Source: Clostridiaceae bacterium
GTDB taxonomy: Bacteria; Bacillota; Clostridia; Peptostreptococcales; Peptostreptococcaceae
NCBI GenBank assembly: GCA_902362365.1
Contig: CABIVQ010000007.1
Span: 11,541 to 75,540 of the forward strand
Length of the DNA: 64,000 nt
Direction of reading: 5' to 3'
This document shows, in pieces, positions 37,105 through 46,442 of the stretch (position 1 is its first letter; each line of letters opens with the position of its first letter). Below the pieces are notes generated by a model. That model made no database searches. It was given only the letters and a program-made list of their open reading frames with translations, and was not told the DNA's origin. The position numbers were made by a program, and so were the translations under genes.

Positions 37105-37322
37105 CCATAAATATAGAACAACTATATCATGACTTAGTTAATAATAATAAATTTTAGAACAATATAAGCTATAGTGTATTATAATAGGATTAATCATATA
37201 AAGGGAGAGAATTAATAGAAGTGAATGTGATGATGAAAAAGCTCCAAAACAGAAGGCAATAAATGTAATAATATAGTATAATATTAGAAAAATTAATAAG
37301 ACATAGATAAGGAGTAAATTAT

Positions 37323-38057
37323 ATGAGAATAGCAGTTATATCAGATATACACAGCAATATTTATGCATTACAATCAGTATTTGATGATATAGATAATAGA
37401 AATATAGACTTAGTAGCATGCACGGGTGATTTGGTAGGATATGGTACTAAGCCTAATGAGGTTATAGATTTAATAAGAGAAAATAAAGTTATGACTATTA
37501 TGGGAAATTATGATGATGCTATAGGAAACTATAAAATAGTGTGTGGATGTGATTATCAAGACCCAAAAGATGCAGAAAAAGCTGGGCTTTCAATGCATTT
37601 TACATCAACAGAAACTACTAAAGAAAATAAAGAATATTTAAGTAATTTACCTAAAGAAGCAACGTTAAAATTTAATGATAAAACTATAAGGTTAGTTCAT
37701 GGAAGTACAAGACTTATAAATGAATATCTAAAGGAGGACTCAAAAGAAGCAGACGAAGTTATGAGTAATTTAGTTGAAGATATTTTAATTTGTGGCCATA
37801 CACATATACCTTACGCTAAATATTATGGTGACAAGTTACTTGTAAATGCAGGTAGCGTTGGTAAGCCAAAAACAAATAATCCTAATGCAAATTATGTAGT
37901 TATAGATATAAATAATGATGAAAAATCATCAGATAGGGTTAAAGTAGAAATTATTGAAGTGATATATGATTTTGAAAAAGCAGCAAGAGAAATAGAAGAA
38001 AATAAAATACTTCCCAATGATTTTGCAAGACTTATAAGAGAGGGTAGTTCAAAGTAA
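37323..38057 (+). CDS. Metallophosphoesterase (YfcE/calcineurin-like)
   Basis: A 244-residue phosphoesterase with the full metal-site set: AVISDIHSN, CTGDLVGYG, GNYDDAI (the usual His of GNHD is Tyr here), RLVHGS and CGHTHIPYAKYY, followed by NAGSVGKPK. It probably cleaves phosphodiesters or phosphomonoesters; the physiological substrate is unknown. AAGGAG precedes the ATG and TATAAT at about 37276 could be its -10 box. Confidence 0.9.
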   Translation: MRIAVISDIHSNIYALQSVFDDIDNRNIDLVACTGDLVGYGTKPNEVIDLIRENKVMTIMGNYDDAIGNYKIVCGCDYQDPKDAEKAGLSMHFTSTETTKENKEYLSNLPKEATLKFNDKTIRLVHGSTRLINEYLKEDSKEADEVMSNLVEDILICGHTHIPYAKYYGDKLLVNAGSVGKPKTNNPNANYVVIDINNDEKSSDRVKVEIIEVIYDFEKAAREIEENKILPNDFARLIREGSSK

Positions 38058-38251
38058 AAGGATAAAATAATATTATTTTATCCTTTAAATATATATATTC
38101 TAAATTTAGTTATAGAATTATTATTAAACTATTTATTATAGATATTTTATTATAATTAGAATTCTTTAGATATCATGCTTTTTACCGCATCATTTTAATG
38201 AAACTATTTTGTAATTGGAAGATAATTGAATATTATATATAATATAATCAA

Positions 38252-38278
38252 ACTTCTCACTTGTTATATAATGCAAAA
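38252..38278 (+). promoter_or_regulatory. Promoter-like motif, copy i
   Basis: CACTTGTTATATAATGCAAA matches the motif, 22 bases before the lipoprotein start. The 50 bases upstream (TAATTGGAAGATAATTGAAT and TATATAATATAATCAA) are shared with the copy at 63830-63912, so the conserved unit reaches beyond a normal -35 box. Confidence 0.55.
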
Positions 38279-38299
38279 TAAAAAATGGGGGAATTTGAA

Positions 38300-38755
38300 A
38301 TGAAAAAGAGAAATTTATTAATTGTAATTATAGCAATATTGTTTTTAGTCGGGTGCTCATCTAATGGAAGAAATATTAGCAAGACAGAATCAGGGATTGA
38401 TGTTCCGATAGTAGAGATTAAAAATGAAGATGATAAAACTGAAATAGCAAGAGTTGTATTTGAAGAATACTTAAAGCTAACTTATGAAAATTATTTAAAT
38501 GATGAAAATGAAAGAATTAATATTCTTAAAGATTATAAAATTAGAGATATAAGTATATTAGAAAATTCAAACTCTGAAGGATACCGTATAGAAATAACAT
38601 ATGACTTACAAGCAACTGATGGATATGCAACGGTATTTGAAACAGGAAATGGGGAAATAAAAGAGAATAATTGGGTAAAAGGAAAATATCAAATTGTAGA
38701 CATAAAAAAAATAGGGGAAGATAAATATACTATTTCAGAAATGTATACAGGATAA
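38300..38755 (+). CDS. Small lipoprotein of unknown function
   Basis: A 151-residue lipoprotein with lipobox LVGC (C19) and Ser-Ser after it. The mature part has an acidic helix (DDKTEIARVVFEEYLKLTYEN) and a beta-rich end (RIEITYDLQATDGYATV, GKYQIVDIKKIGED). The ATG at 38300 is preferred to 38285 because GGGGG lies 10 bases before it. No family is recognised. The motif at 38252 is its likely promoter and a terminator follows. Confidence 0.7.
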   Translation: MKKRNLLIVIIAILFLVGCSSNGRNISKTESGIDVPIVEIKNEDDKTEIARVVFEEYLKLTYENYLNDENERINILKDYKIRDISILENSNSEGYRIEITYDLQATDGYATVFETGNGEIKENNWVKGKYQIVDIKKIGEDKYTISEMYTG

Positions 38756-38841
38756 ACCTTCTTAAATATATATCTACTATATATACATACTTATTATTCC
38801 AAATATTAATATATTACGAACAAAATATAGTAAATTAGATA

Positions 38842-38893
38842 AATAACCACACTTTAGTCTTAGATATGTTGAAAATACTAAAGTGTGATTATT
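38842..38893. terminator. Terminator between lipoprotein and nitroreductase genes
   Basis: AATAACCACACTTTAGT faces ACTAAAGTGTGATTATT with one G-T pair, followed by TTTAT. It can serve both convergent genes. Confidence 0.8.
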
Positions 38894-38933
38894 TTTATCC
38901 TCTAATTATCACAAAGTAAGCATTTATAAAAAA

Positions 38934-39755
38934 TTATTTCCAAGTTATATCTGCTTCTTTTCTAGGAACAGTTCTTGAGTATTTTACATCTGGGTAGCCT
39001 ACAGGCATACAAGTTACAATCTTCTTTCCTTCTTCTATACCAAGATAATCTAGAATATTTTTATTATAACTAGCAGCTCTTACAAGGAAACCACTAAAGA
39101 AAGTTCCAAGACCTAAAGCATTAGTCATTAACTCCATGTTAGAAGATGCTAAAGCACCATTTACATCAGAATTTGCTGCTACAATTATTACTGCTGTAGC
39201 ATTGAAAAATAGCATGTCATTTTGCTTAGGGTTTTCTTTGAAGGCATCATGCATTTGTAACCACATTTTAGCATATTTTTGTACTTGCATATTTTCAGGA
39301 GTTTTATTTGAAAGTATATATTCTCCTAGATTTTTTAATGTTTCTATAACCATAGATTTTAATTCATCTATATTTTCTTTTACTACTACATAAGAAACAT
39401 CTTGAAGATTACCACCTGTTTGAGTAAATCTTCCAGCTTCGATTATTTTAGAAATCTTATCAATTTCAACATCTTTATTTTTGAAATGTCTTACACTTCG
39501 TCTATATTTAATGAAATTAAGAAGTTTATCAGCATCTAGTTCAAATTCTTCTTTGTTGTAATTTTTTACATCATCCATATTATACAAATCTGTAGACACT
39601 GCTTCTTTAGGACATATAGCAATGCAATGACCACATTTCATACAGGTTTCATTTTTTATATTAGCTTTTTTATCAACGATTTCTATATCTTTGACAAGAC
39701 AATCTTTTACACATAGACCACAGCCTATACATTTTTCTTTATCTACTTTAAACAT
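38934..39755 (-). CDS. Ferredoxin-nitroreductase fusion protein
   Basis: A 273-residue protein. Residues 1-60 are a double 4Fe-4S ferredoxin domain (CIGCGLCVKDC and CMKCGHCIAICP), and the rest is a nitroreductase domain starting YRRSVRHFKNKDVE, with GGNLQDVSYVVV and the C-terminal CMPVGYPDVKYSRTVPRKEA. It should use FMN to reduce nitro compounds, quinones or flavins with electrons from the iron-sulfur clusters. The start at 39755 has GGGGG upstream and is better than 39770. It is divergent from an HxlR regulator gene, the usual pairing for redox-controlled nitroreductases. Confidence 0.92.
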   Translation of the reverse strand: MFKVDKEKCIGCGLCVKDCLVKDIEIVDKKANIKNETCMKCGHCIAICPKEAVSTDLYNMDDVKNYNKEEFELDADKLLNFIKYRRSVRHFKNKDVEIDKISKIIEAGRFTQTGGNLQDVSYVVVKENIDELKSMVIETLKNLGEYILSNKTPENMQVQKYAKMWLQMHDAFKENPKQNDMLFFNATAVIIVAANSDVNGALASSNMELMTNALGLGTFFSGFLVRAASYNKNILDYLGIEEGKKIVTCMPVGYPDVKYSRTVPRKEADITWK

Positions 39756-39900
39756 AAAGATAACCCCCATTAATTAGAATTTAATATATAATAAATATTG
39801 ATGAATATATTTTAAAATAACTGTAAACTTACTACAAGTAGAGTTATTTTTAATAGATACTATCTTTAAAGATAGTAACAAAAGAAAGAGGAGCATTTAC

Positions 39901-40242
39901 ATGAGAAATTTACAAAATGAATATTTATATTCAATGGATTTATGTATGGATTTATTAGGTGGAAAATGGAAGATGAGAATATTATATCATCTTGCTAGTG
40001 GTACTAAAAGATTTGGAGAACTTAGAAACTTACTAGATGGAATAACTGAGTCTACTTTAAGTAAACAACTTAAAGAACTTGAGAGAGATAAATTAATTAT
40101 AAGAACTGTTTATCCTGAAATTCCTCCTAAGGTGGAATATTCTATAAGCGATTACTCTATGAATCTTCTTCCAGCACTTAAAAACCTGTGTGCATGGACA
40201 AGAAATTATGCTAAAGATATGGATATAGAACTATTAAAATAA
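39901..40242 (+). CDS. HxlR family redox-responsive transcriptional regulator
   Basis: A 113-residue winged-helix protein. The family core LGGKWKMRILYHL, RFGELRNLLDGITESTLSKQL and the wing PPKVEYSISDYSMNLLP are complete. A cysteine stands just before the core (DLCMDLL, C12), the position that senses quinones or aldehydes in YodB/HypR-type members. It most likely controls the divergent ferredoxin-nitroreductase gene, 146 bases away. Confidence 0.9.
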   Translation: MRNLQNEYLYSMDLCMDLLGGKWKMRILYHLASGTKRFGELRNLLDGITESTLSKQLKELERDKLIIRTVYPEIPPKVEYSISDYSMNLLPALKNLCAWTRNYAKDMDIELLK

Positions 40243-40390
40243 TAATTTAGTAAATGTAGCAAATAAATAGATATGTATTACTATAAATAAAATTAGAAAT
40301 AGATATATTGAATTGGTATAGACTTAATGAGGCTTTAATATAACTTTTTTTTAGTTTGTAAATTATTCAATAAGCCTTATGATATAAGAA

Positions 40391-40417
40391 GTTTATAATT
40401 GTCATATATTGCAAAAA
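40391..40417 (+). promoter_or_regulatory. Promoter-like motif, copy j
   Basis: GTTTATAATTGTCATATATT with GCAAAAA behind follows the motif with several changes. Upstream AAATTATTCAATAAG is shared with copy a at 16223. It directly precedes a broken GNAT gene. Confidence 0.4.
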
Positions 40418-40418
40418 A

Positions 40419-40632
40419 TCAGCTTATTGGTTCTCTCAAAAATGGAATATGCCAGTTGAAGCATACCAGGAAAGCATTCGGGAATGTATTGAACAAAAAA
40501 CTGGTATATCTCAATGGTATACAGTTTTGGACGATAAAGAAAATTTTATGAAAAATGTGGTTGAAATTTTTTACTACAGTAAATGATGATGAGGGCAATT
40601 CTATCAGAATGTATATTGCTTCTACATTATAG
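40419..40632 (+). pseudogene. Internally deleted GNAT acetyltransferase gene
   Basis: The first 55 codons (AYWFSQKWNMPVEAYQESIR, then TGISQWYTVLDDKENF) look like the N-terminus of a GNAT protein, and the last codons in another frame (TVNDDEGNSIRMYIASTL) look like its C-terminus. The acetyl-CoA-binding middle is missing and no start codon is present. It is a clear remnant. Confidence 0.55.
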
Positions 40633-40748
40633 TAAAATTCAATTTGTAGGTAAATTGTATACTAGATCTGGAAATATATTATGAATTTTCCAAATATGCA
40701 TATTATATTCCCGGATCTAGCAAAGTAAACTTAAAAAACTATTTTATA

Positions 40749-42350
40749 TTAGCATTTAAACTTATTAATGTTATTCATAATTTCATCCCAATGACATCTT
40801 AGATAATCTAGAGGTTCTTCTAACAATTCATATAAATAATCGTATATTTCGTAGAGTTTTTCTTCCATACATCTGTCATAGTCATAACATCTACAAATAG
40901 CAAATTCACCTTTACGTTCTTCTTGTCCATATGGTTCACAAGTATATTTTAGAACTTCACAGCCTTGGTAAGCATTTGCAGTTCCTAAATATAAATCACC
41001 TTCCAAGTCTTCGTAAAGGGATATACCAGCAAAACGACCTCTACCACATCTTCTAGCAATACCATTACATGAGATTAACTTATATTTATATCCATCACAA
41101 GATGTATACAAATCAAATCCAAATTGATATCTCATAGCTTCTATATAATAAATAATATGTTTATAGATGTTTATAATTTTTTCAGTTAGTGAAGTACCAA
41201 GTATTTCTTTTACATTTTCTATATTGGCTAAAATTAATCCTAAAGTAGCTTGAATGTTTACTGCATTATCAAAAGTAGTAATATATAGCATTCCTTCGTA
41301 TTCCTTTATCTGTGATGCATAAATATTAAATGGATTATTAAATCCTGAACCAAATTGTTGGGAGTTATTTTCATTTATTCTACAAGTAGATTTAATAGGA
41401 TTGGAACCAACTACAATTTTCCAGGTATCACATTTATCTATTTTTGCTATGTCACAGCCCATTGGAAAAATCCAAGCTAAAGGTATAGGTTTTGCTAAAC
41501 CTACATATAAGCTATTATTAAAAACACCCATAGATGTAATATGTCTATTGGCTTCATCTCCAAATCCACTACATCCAACTAAAGTCCAATCATTAACACA
41601 AGGTTTCTCTTTATTTGTTCTCCAAACTTGTGCTCCATAAGGAGTGCTTGTACCAACATATATTCTATTATTGAATTCTACCATAGCAGTTATGCCACCT
41701 CGAGGATTTTTATTCCTGTCGTAATTTTCATATTGGCATGAGCGTGTTTCCAATTTCCAAGGATAAAACTCAGGATCTTCACTACTATATAAGTAGGTTT
41801 CTTCATTTTCTCCATACAAATTGTCTACAGTAGCCAAATATATTCTTCCATCTTTTGATATCATTGCTCTAGATATATTTCCTTTAATTTTCTGACCTGT
41901 TTGGTCATAATCTATTACTGGTCGCCAATCAACACCACTAACAGTTTTGTATATAACTAAAGAGTTATTTAAACTAGCAGATACAGCATAAAGTGCACCA
42001 TAGCCATTATAAGGTCTGTGACATATCATATAGCTAAATCCAAGTAAGTCACATGAATCGCTTTCGAATATTTCCGAAATTTTAAAAGCTCTTTGCCATG
42101 GAATATCGTGATATTTTCTATATCTCCATATTTCTCCATAGTTATCTTGATTTGTAGGTTGAAGTGATAAAGGCATTTTAGTAAATACTCCTGTAGATTT
42201 TAATATATTCACTAAAATATTTCTTCCAGTTGCAACATAAATATGTTCATTTAAATCACTAATTGCCCAAGCATAGTTATTTTGCCTAGCATTTGTTAAA
42301 TTACACTCATCAAAGCCTTTTGTAAAAGTCAGATTGTCAAATCCATACAT
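40749..42350 (-). CDS. Large cysteine-containing beta-propeller-like protein
   Basis: A 533-residue protein without signal peptide or transmembrane helix. Several repeats of the form hydrophobic-YVGT/YLAT (HIYVATGRN, RIYLATVDN, RIYVGTSTP, SLYVGLAKP, MLYITTFDN, DLYLGTANA) at intervals of 60-90 residues indicate a beta-propeller. About 20 cysteines are scattered, with a cluster near the end (AICRCYDYDRCMEEKLYEIYD) in an acidic Tyr/Leu-rich tail. No enzyme motif is seen. GGAGG supports the start. It may be a surface, spore or matrix protein; no family is recognised. Confidence 0.7.
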   Translation of the reverse strand: MYGFDNLTFTKGFDECNLTNARQNNYAWAISDLNEHIYVATGRNILVNILKSTGVFTKMPLSLQPTNQDNYGEIWRYRKYHDIPWQRAFKISEIFESDSCDLLGFSYMICHRPYNGYGALYAVSASLNNSLVIYKTVSGVDWRPVIDYDQTGQKIKGNISRAMISKDGRIYLATVDNLYGENEETYLYSSEDPEFYPWKLETRSCQYENYDRNKNPRGGITAMVEFNNRIYVGTSTPYGAQVWRTNKEKPCVNDWTLVGCSGFGDEANRHITSMGVFNNSLYVGLAKPIPLAWIFPMGCDIAKIDKCDTWKIVVGSNPIKSTCRINENNSQQFGSGFNNPFNIYASQIKEYEGMLYITTFDNAVNIQATLGLILANIENVKEILGTSLTEKIINIYKHIIYYIEAMRYQFGFDLYTSCDGYKYKLISCNGIARRCGRGRFAGISLYEDLEGDLYLGTANAYQGCEVLKYTCEPYGQEERKGEFAICRCYDYDRCMEEKLYEIYDYLYELLEEPLDYLRCHWDEIMNNINKFKC

Positions 42351-42442
42351 ATATTTACCTCCATTATTAATATCTACAAAAATTTGTAGTGTAATAATAG
42401 TTTATGAAAAATATGTAAATATGTTCTATTGTTTAGCGAAAA

Positions 42443-42595
42443 ATGTCAAGAAAAGGTAGAAATACACTTTTTGGAGCATTATTAGTAGATGCTGATGGAA
42501 ATATATTAATGGAACAAGGAAATGTTGAAATAACAGAGCATAGATGTACAGGTCATGCAGAAGCAGGTATTCTTTTTCCGATTAAATTAATGTAA
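42443..42595 (+). pseudogene. Truncated nucleoside deaminase gene
   Basis: The 50-residue frame contains FGALLVDADGNILMEQGNVE followed by TGHAEAG, the N-terminal strand and the catalytic H-A-E motif of the cytidine/guanine deaminase family. The PCxxC half is absent and replaced by ILFPIKLM. No ribosome binding site is seen. It is the head of a broken gene. Confidence 0.6.
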
Positions 42596-42613
42596 TTTAT
42601 AGTAAATCAATTC

Positions 42614-42784
42614 ATGATGTTTCCAATAGATCAACTTATATTTGTGGAAGATGAATTTATTATATCTTATCATTTATTTACTTATATAGGATTAGTTCTA
42701 CTATGTGGACTTATTGTTACATACACAGGCATAATAGTACAAACGTTAGATGAAATTAAAGAGGTAATTAATAAAAATAAGTAG
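42614..42784 (+). CDS. Possible small single-helix membrane protein
   Basis: A 56-residue frame (MMFPIDQLIFVEDEF at the start) with one hydrophobic segment (YIGLVLLCGLIVTYTGIIV) and an acidic-basic end (LDEIKEVINKNK). There is no clear ribosome binding site and it follows the deaminase remnant by 18 bases, so it may itself be a remnant. Confidence 0.3.
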   Translation: MMFPIDQLIFVEDEFIISYHLFTYIGLVLLCGLIVTYTGIIVQTLDEIKEVINKNK

Positions 42785-42866
42785 ATTACAATATTAATAT
42801 ATTACGAACTAAAGGAATAGGACATATGCTCCTATTTTTTATTACAAGGGGATTATAATACTTCAA

Positions 42867-42981
42867 AATCTGTGGAAAGTTTGTGTATTAAAGTGATACT
42901 GATGTATTTAAAAAAGTAAAAAGTGACAAAAAGGTTATAAAAATAAGTACCCACGAAAGCATCTGTCTTAGTGTACATTTT
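42867..42981 (+). promoter_or_regulatory. Conserved leader element, copy 1
   Basis: The region shares TTATAAAAATAAGT, CGAAAG, ATCTGTCTTAGTG and ACATTTT in the same order with 63033-63150. In both places it lies 90-130 bases before a small membrane protein gene. CAC/GTG here and CTC/GAG in the other copy could form the same short stem, which hints at a structured RNA. Role inferred only. Confidence 0.5.
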
Positions 42982-43071
42982 CATAACTATTAATTATGTT
43001 ATAATAAAATCGTAAATATTTGTATTCTGAGTATTATAAATATATATTTAAATTAGAAGGGGGAGTTAGTT

Positions 43072-43359
43072 ATGATATTATGGATTTTGGTTTTTACTGG
43101 AATTTTAATATTTGTTTCGGTAATTTATTTTCTTGTGAAAAATTATAAAGATGGTAAGTATAGCAAAGGATATGGATTACTTTCTTATACAGGTTTTGGA
43201 ATGGTGTTGCTTGGAATAATTTTGTTAATGGAGCCTATATTTACAAGTTTACCAGGGAATTTTTCTAATACAGCACCATGGGGCATCGCTATGTGTATTT
43301 CTACAATAGTAGGTAATTTACTGTTAAAACCAACATTTTTAAAAAATAAAAATAATTAG
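43072..43359 (+). CDS. Small membrane protein of unknown function
   Basis: A 95-residue protein with three transmembrane helices (LWILVFTGILIFVSVIYFL, YTGFGMVLLGIILLMEPIF, WGIAMCISTIVGNLLL) and a short basic tail. GAAGGGGGAG precedes the ATG. The conserved leader at 42867-42981 lies upstream. No family is recognised. Confidence 0.65.
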   Translation: MILWILVFTGILIFVSVIYFLVKNYKDGKYSKGYGLLSYTGFGMVLLGIILLMEPIFTSLPGNFSNTAPWGIAMCISTIVGNLLLKPTFLKNKNN

Positions 43360-43476
43360 GTTATAAAAAATACATTTAATAGATTATTAAGCATCTTTAA
43401 CTTAGATGCTTTTGTTGTGTTCAATAAAACATATATTATTATAAACAGTTATTTATCATGGATTTTGTTATTTACA

Positions 43477-43567
43477 GGTAGGAGTATGTCTATTGGTATA
43501 CCCCTACTTTTTTGTTATTAAAATTGTTCCTAATATCAACACTATATTAAAACATAGCTTAAAATAT
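43477..43567 (-). repeat. Inverted repeat copy 2 with terminator hairpin
   Basis: Read on the minus strand this is the partner of 30050-30152, with the same TTGATATTAGGAACAATTTT core. GTAGGAGTAT faces ATACCCCTAC across a 10-base loop, with TTTTTT on the plus-strand side. The two copies bracket about 13.3 kb of accessory sequence. Confidence 0.7.
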
Positions 43568-43571
43568 AAAT

Positions 43572-43757
43572 TTAAGGTAATAAGTAAAATTCATATCCAG
43601 ATTTTCTAGCTTCATCTATAACATTGCCAAGTACATCAGCATTAGTTTTAGATATAGCATATAACAATAGTATAGAACTGTCATGAAGATGACCTAATAT
43701 ATCATTAATTTCAGGCGTCATAAATTTATCGTTAGGGATAAAAAAGTTTATATTCAT
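43572..43757 (-). CDS. Small hypothetical protein
   Basis: A 61-residue soluble frame (NDKFMTPEINDILGHLHD, then NADVLGNVIDEARKSGYEF). The composition is protein-like, but the start has no ribosome binding site, so it may be the tail of a longer lost gene. It ends directly at the inverted repeat. Confidence 0.35.
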   Translation of the reverse strand: MNINFFIPNDKFMTPEINDILGHLHDSSILLLYAISKTNADVLGNVIDEARKSGYEFYLLP

Positions 43758-43847
43758 AAATTTCTATTATGCATTTATACAGCATGCAAAAGATTATTGG
43801 TAGTATTGATTTATAAAATAAATATTACTAAAAGGGGTTATAAAATT

Positions 43848-45452
43848 ATGTATAAAAAATACTTAGAAAACATCAAAAGCATAAGTGATTTACATGCAGT
43901 TATAAATTACTACTATCCAAATCAACTAAAGAATAATAAAATGAACTGTCCATTTCATAAAGAAAAGAGTCCTAGTTTTTCTATAACTGATAAAGGAAAT
44001 GGTGCATTTTACAAATGCTTTGGCTGCCAAGAAGGGGGAAATATAATAAACTTCATACAAAAAGTAGAAAATGTTAATTTTGTAGAAGCTTTAAAAAAAG
44101 CTTACGAAATACTAGGTAGACCAATAGATTTACCTAAACAAGAAAGAACAAGAGTTAACATTGTGAATAAAGATAACTTAGTTAAATACTATGAAGAAAA
44201 GTCTAAGGAAGCTATAAAAGATGGAGATATAGAAAAAGCATTTGAAATGAGTTGTATGTCTGATAGGGAAAGAGATAAAAATTATTTTATAAAATATCCA
44301 AAACTAGATAATAAAGGTAGACCACAAAAAGTATGGGAAAATCTTGAAGTTATTTTAAATAAAAATAAAATTGGCGTTTACTATAATGAAATAAGTAAAG
44401 AAATAGAAATAGAAGGCTTAAAAATAAATAATTTTGAAAGCCAGATAATAGATATACACTCTTTATGTATATCTTATGGACTTAATTTAAGCATAGATAA
44501 AATAGGAAAGTTTGTAACTAGAATAGGAATGGAATATCCGATTAATCCAGTAAAAGATTATCTAAGAGATTGTTTACTTGATTATGAAGGTGGTCGAAAT
44601 TACATAAGAAGCTTGTATGATGCTTTAATAACTCCAAAAGATTTTAATCCAAAGTTAAAAGAAATCTTAATTACAAAATGGTTATTAAATACAGCATCTA
44701 TAGTATTCAATGATGGAACTTCCAATATAGAAGGAGTACTAACACTGCAAGGGGCACAAGGAATAGGAAAAACAAGACTCATAAGAAAGCTTGTGCCTAT
44801 GTATGTAAAGACAGGTCTAGAACTCGATCCTAGTGATAAGGATAAAATAAATCAATGTATAAAATACTGGGTAGTAGAACTTGGAGAGCTAGATTCTACT
44901 CTTAAGAAAGATTTAGCTAAAATAAAAGCATTTTTAACAGAGCAAGTAGATGAGTTTAGAAAGCCATATCATGCATCACCAATTAGATATCCTAGAATGA
45001 CATCTTTTTATGCTACTGTTAATAATGAAGAATTTCTAAAGGATGAAACAGGGAATAGGAGATATTGGGTTATACCTGTTGAAAAAATAGATTTTGATAT
45101 TATAGATAAAATTGATATAGACATGTTGTGGGGCGAGGTTATGTATTTAAAGGATTGTAGTAAAATGAATACTTACTTAGAAAATTTTGAGTTAGAAATG
45201 TTAAATCAAAGTAATAAAGGATTTAAGGTTTCAGGATATGTTGATATAGCAGTGGCTAATGATTTAGACTGGTCAGTAGATAAGAAAAATTGGACTTGGA
45301 AAAGTTCTGATGAAATAGCATATAAATTAAAGATTAATAATACGAAAACTTTGAGAAATGCAATGGAGAGCCATGGAGCAATTTATAAAAGAACTAGTAG
45401 TAGAAGAGGATATATTTGTCCACCATATAAGTCTTTATTTGAGATTAATTAG
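43848..45452 (+). CDS. CHC2 zinc-finger primase fused to VirE-type helicase/ATPase domain
   Basis: A 534-residue replication protein. The zinc ribbon is CPFHKEKSPSF with CFGCQEGGN (C34, H37, C57, C60). The C-terminal half is a virulence-associated-E (VapE) type P-loop domain with GAQGIGKT, WVVELGELDS as Walker B/sensor, and VNNEEFLKDETGNRRYWVIP. Such proteins start replication in prophages, phage satellites and plasmids. The ATG at 43848 has AAGGGG upstream and is preferred over 43797. Origin-like repeats follow at once. No integrase or terminase is seen nearby, so the element is incomplete. Confidence 0.88.
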   Translation: MYKKYLENIKSISDLHAVINYYYPNQLKNNKMNCPFHKEKSPSFSITDKGNGAFYKCFGCQEGGNIINFIQKVENVNFVEALKKAYEILGRPIDLPKQERTRVNIVNKDNLVKYYEEKSKEAIKDGDIEKAFEMSCMSDRERDKNYFIKYPKLDNKGRPQKVWENLEVILNKNKIGVYYNEISKEIEIEGLKINNFESQIIDIHSLCISYGLNLSIDKIGKFVTRIGMEYPINPVKDYLRDCLLDYEGGRNYIRSLYDALITPKDFNPKLKEILITKWLLNTASIVFNDGTSNIEGVLTLQGAQGIGKTRLIRKLVPMYVKTGLELDPSDKDKINQCIKYWVVELGELDSTLKKDLAKIKAFLTEQVDEFRKPYHASPIRYPRMTSFYATVNNEEFLKDETGNRRYWVIPVEKIDFDIIDKIDIDMLWGEVMYLKDCSKMNTYLENFELEMLNQSNKGFKVSGYVDIAVANDLDWSVDKKNWTWKSSDEIAYKLKINNTKTLRNAMESHGAIYKRTSSRRGYICPPYKSLFEIN

Positions 45453-45460
45453 TTATAAAT

Positions 45461-45690
45461 AGGTGACATTTGGTGTCATGTGACATAGTTTTTTAGTTGG
45501 AGTTAGGTGAAAATTATGACATGATGTCAGGCAGCGCCACGAGATTTTAAGCTGGTGTCAAGTTATGAATATGGCTTATTTGAATTGATGTAGGGGTTAA
45601 TGGCATGAGTGACATGATAGTTTAATTGGTGGTGAATTTTATATGTTTTTTTAGTAGTTATAAAATAGGTGCCATTTGGCTAAAGTGTCA
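45461..45690. other. Origin-like region with TGACA/TGTCA repeats
   Basis: Eight copies of the pentamer TGACA or its complement TGTCA lie within 230 non-coding bases (45464, 45474, 45481, 45517, 45525, 45556, 45610, 45686), several as GTGACAT or as ATGACATGATGTCA dyads. G+C is locally higher. The place directly behind a primase-helicase gene is where phage satellites keep their origin. A replication role is inferred. The rest of the gap to 45836 holds nothing I recognise. Confidence 0.55.
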
Positions 45691-45836
45691 TAATTATATA
45701 TTTATATAAAGATTAACGGATTATAGAAAACTGAAGAACTTGGATAAAACCTATTCAAATATTGTTTAATTCAAATATTTAATGTATATACTACAATTAT
45801 TAAAATAAAGAAAAAATAAGAAACTTGGTGATTTTA

Positions 45837-46349
45837 ATGATATACATATATAATTGTTATGGAGGAACCCACTCATCTATTCTAGCAGTTGCTTATCACT
45901 TAGAAATGCTGGATGAAACTCGAGAACCGACTAAGGATGAAATATTGAATTTACCCAATTTTAATAAATTAGAACATGGAAATCGTGGAGAACTTTTTTA
46001 TTATGGAAGTTATAAAGATGGAAACGAAGTATATACTATAAGCAGGGGAGGTTCAAAGGTTTTAATTCCAGGATTATATAACTTAGCTTCTATGCTTCAT
46101 AAACAAAAGCTATTAAATGAGAAAATTATATTTTCCAATACGTCACCAACGGTTCCATTACCAATGACCTTTGGTGGGTTATTTTCTAGATGGTTAAAAA
46201 TTGATTTTATAGGAGTCCCCTTGCTTGTAAAGGGAGCAAAAAAATCATACAAGGATATTATAGAACTTGTAAAACACACAAAGAAGGTAGCAAAAGAAGA
46301 TAAGTCAGAGATTATTATTTTAGATAATAAGGAATTTAAGAAAAAATGA
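45837..46349 (+). CDS. DUF3189 family protein
   Basis: A 170-residue protein starting MIYIYNCYGGTHSSILAVAYHL, the typical N-terminus of DUF3189, with EHGNRGELFYYGSYKDGNEV and the C-terminal KSYKDIIELVKHTKK helix. The family occurs in Firmicutes and has no known function. The N-terminal strand followed by GGTHSS recalls a phosphate-binding loop. GGTGA is 7 bases before the ATG at 45837, which is chosen over 45825. Confidence 0.85.
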   Translation: MIYIYNCYGGTHSSILAVAYHLEMLDETREPTKDEILNLPNFNKLEHGNRGELFYYGSYKDGNEVYTISRGGSKVLIPGLYNLASMLHKQKLLNEKIIFSNTSPTVPLPMTFGGLFSRWLKIDFIGVPLLVKGAKKSYKDIIELVKHTKKVAKEDKSEIIILDNKEFKKK

Positions 46350-46442
46350 TTTTTCATCAGGGAGCTTTGATAAAGTAAACTTATGTAATTGTATTTATAA
46401 TTTTGAATCTGTTTTAAACCAGTGTTGATAATGGAACGTATA

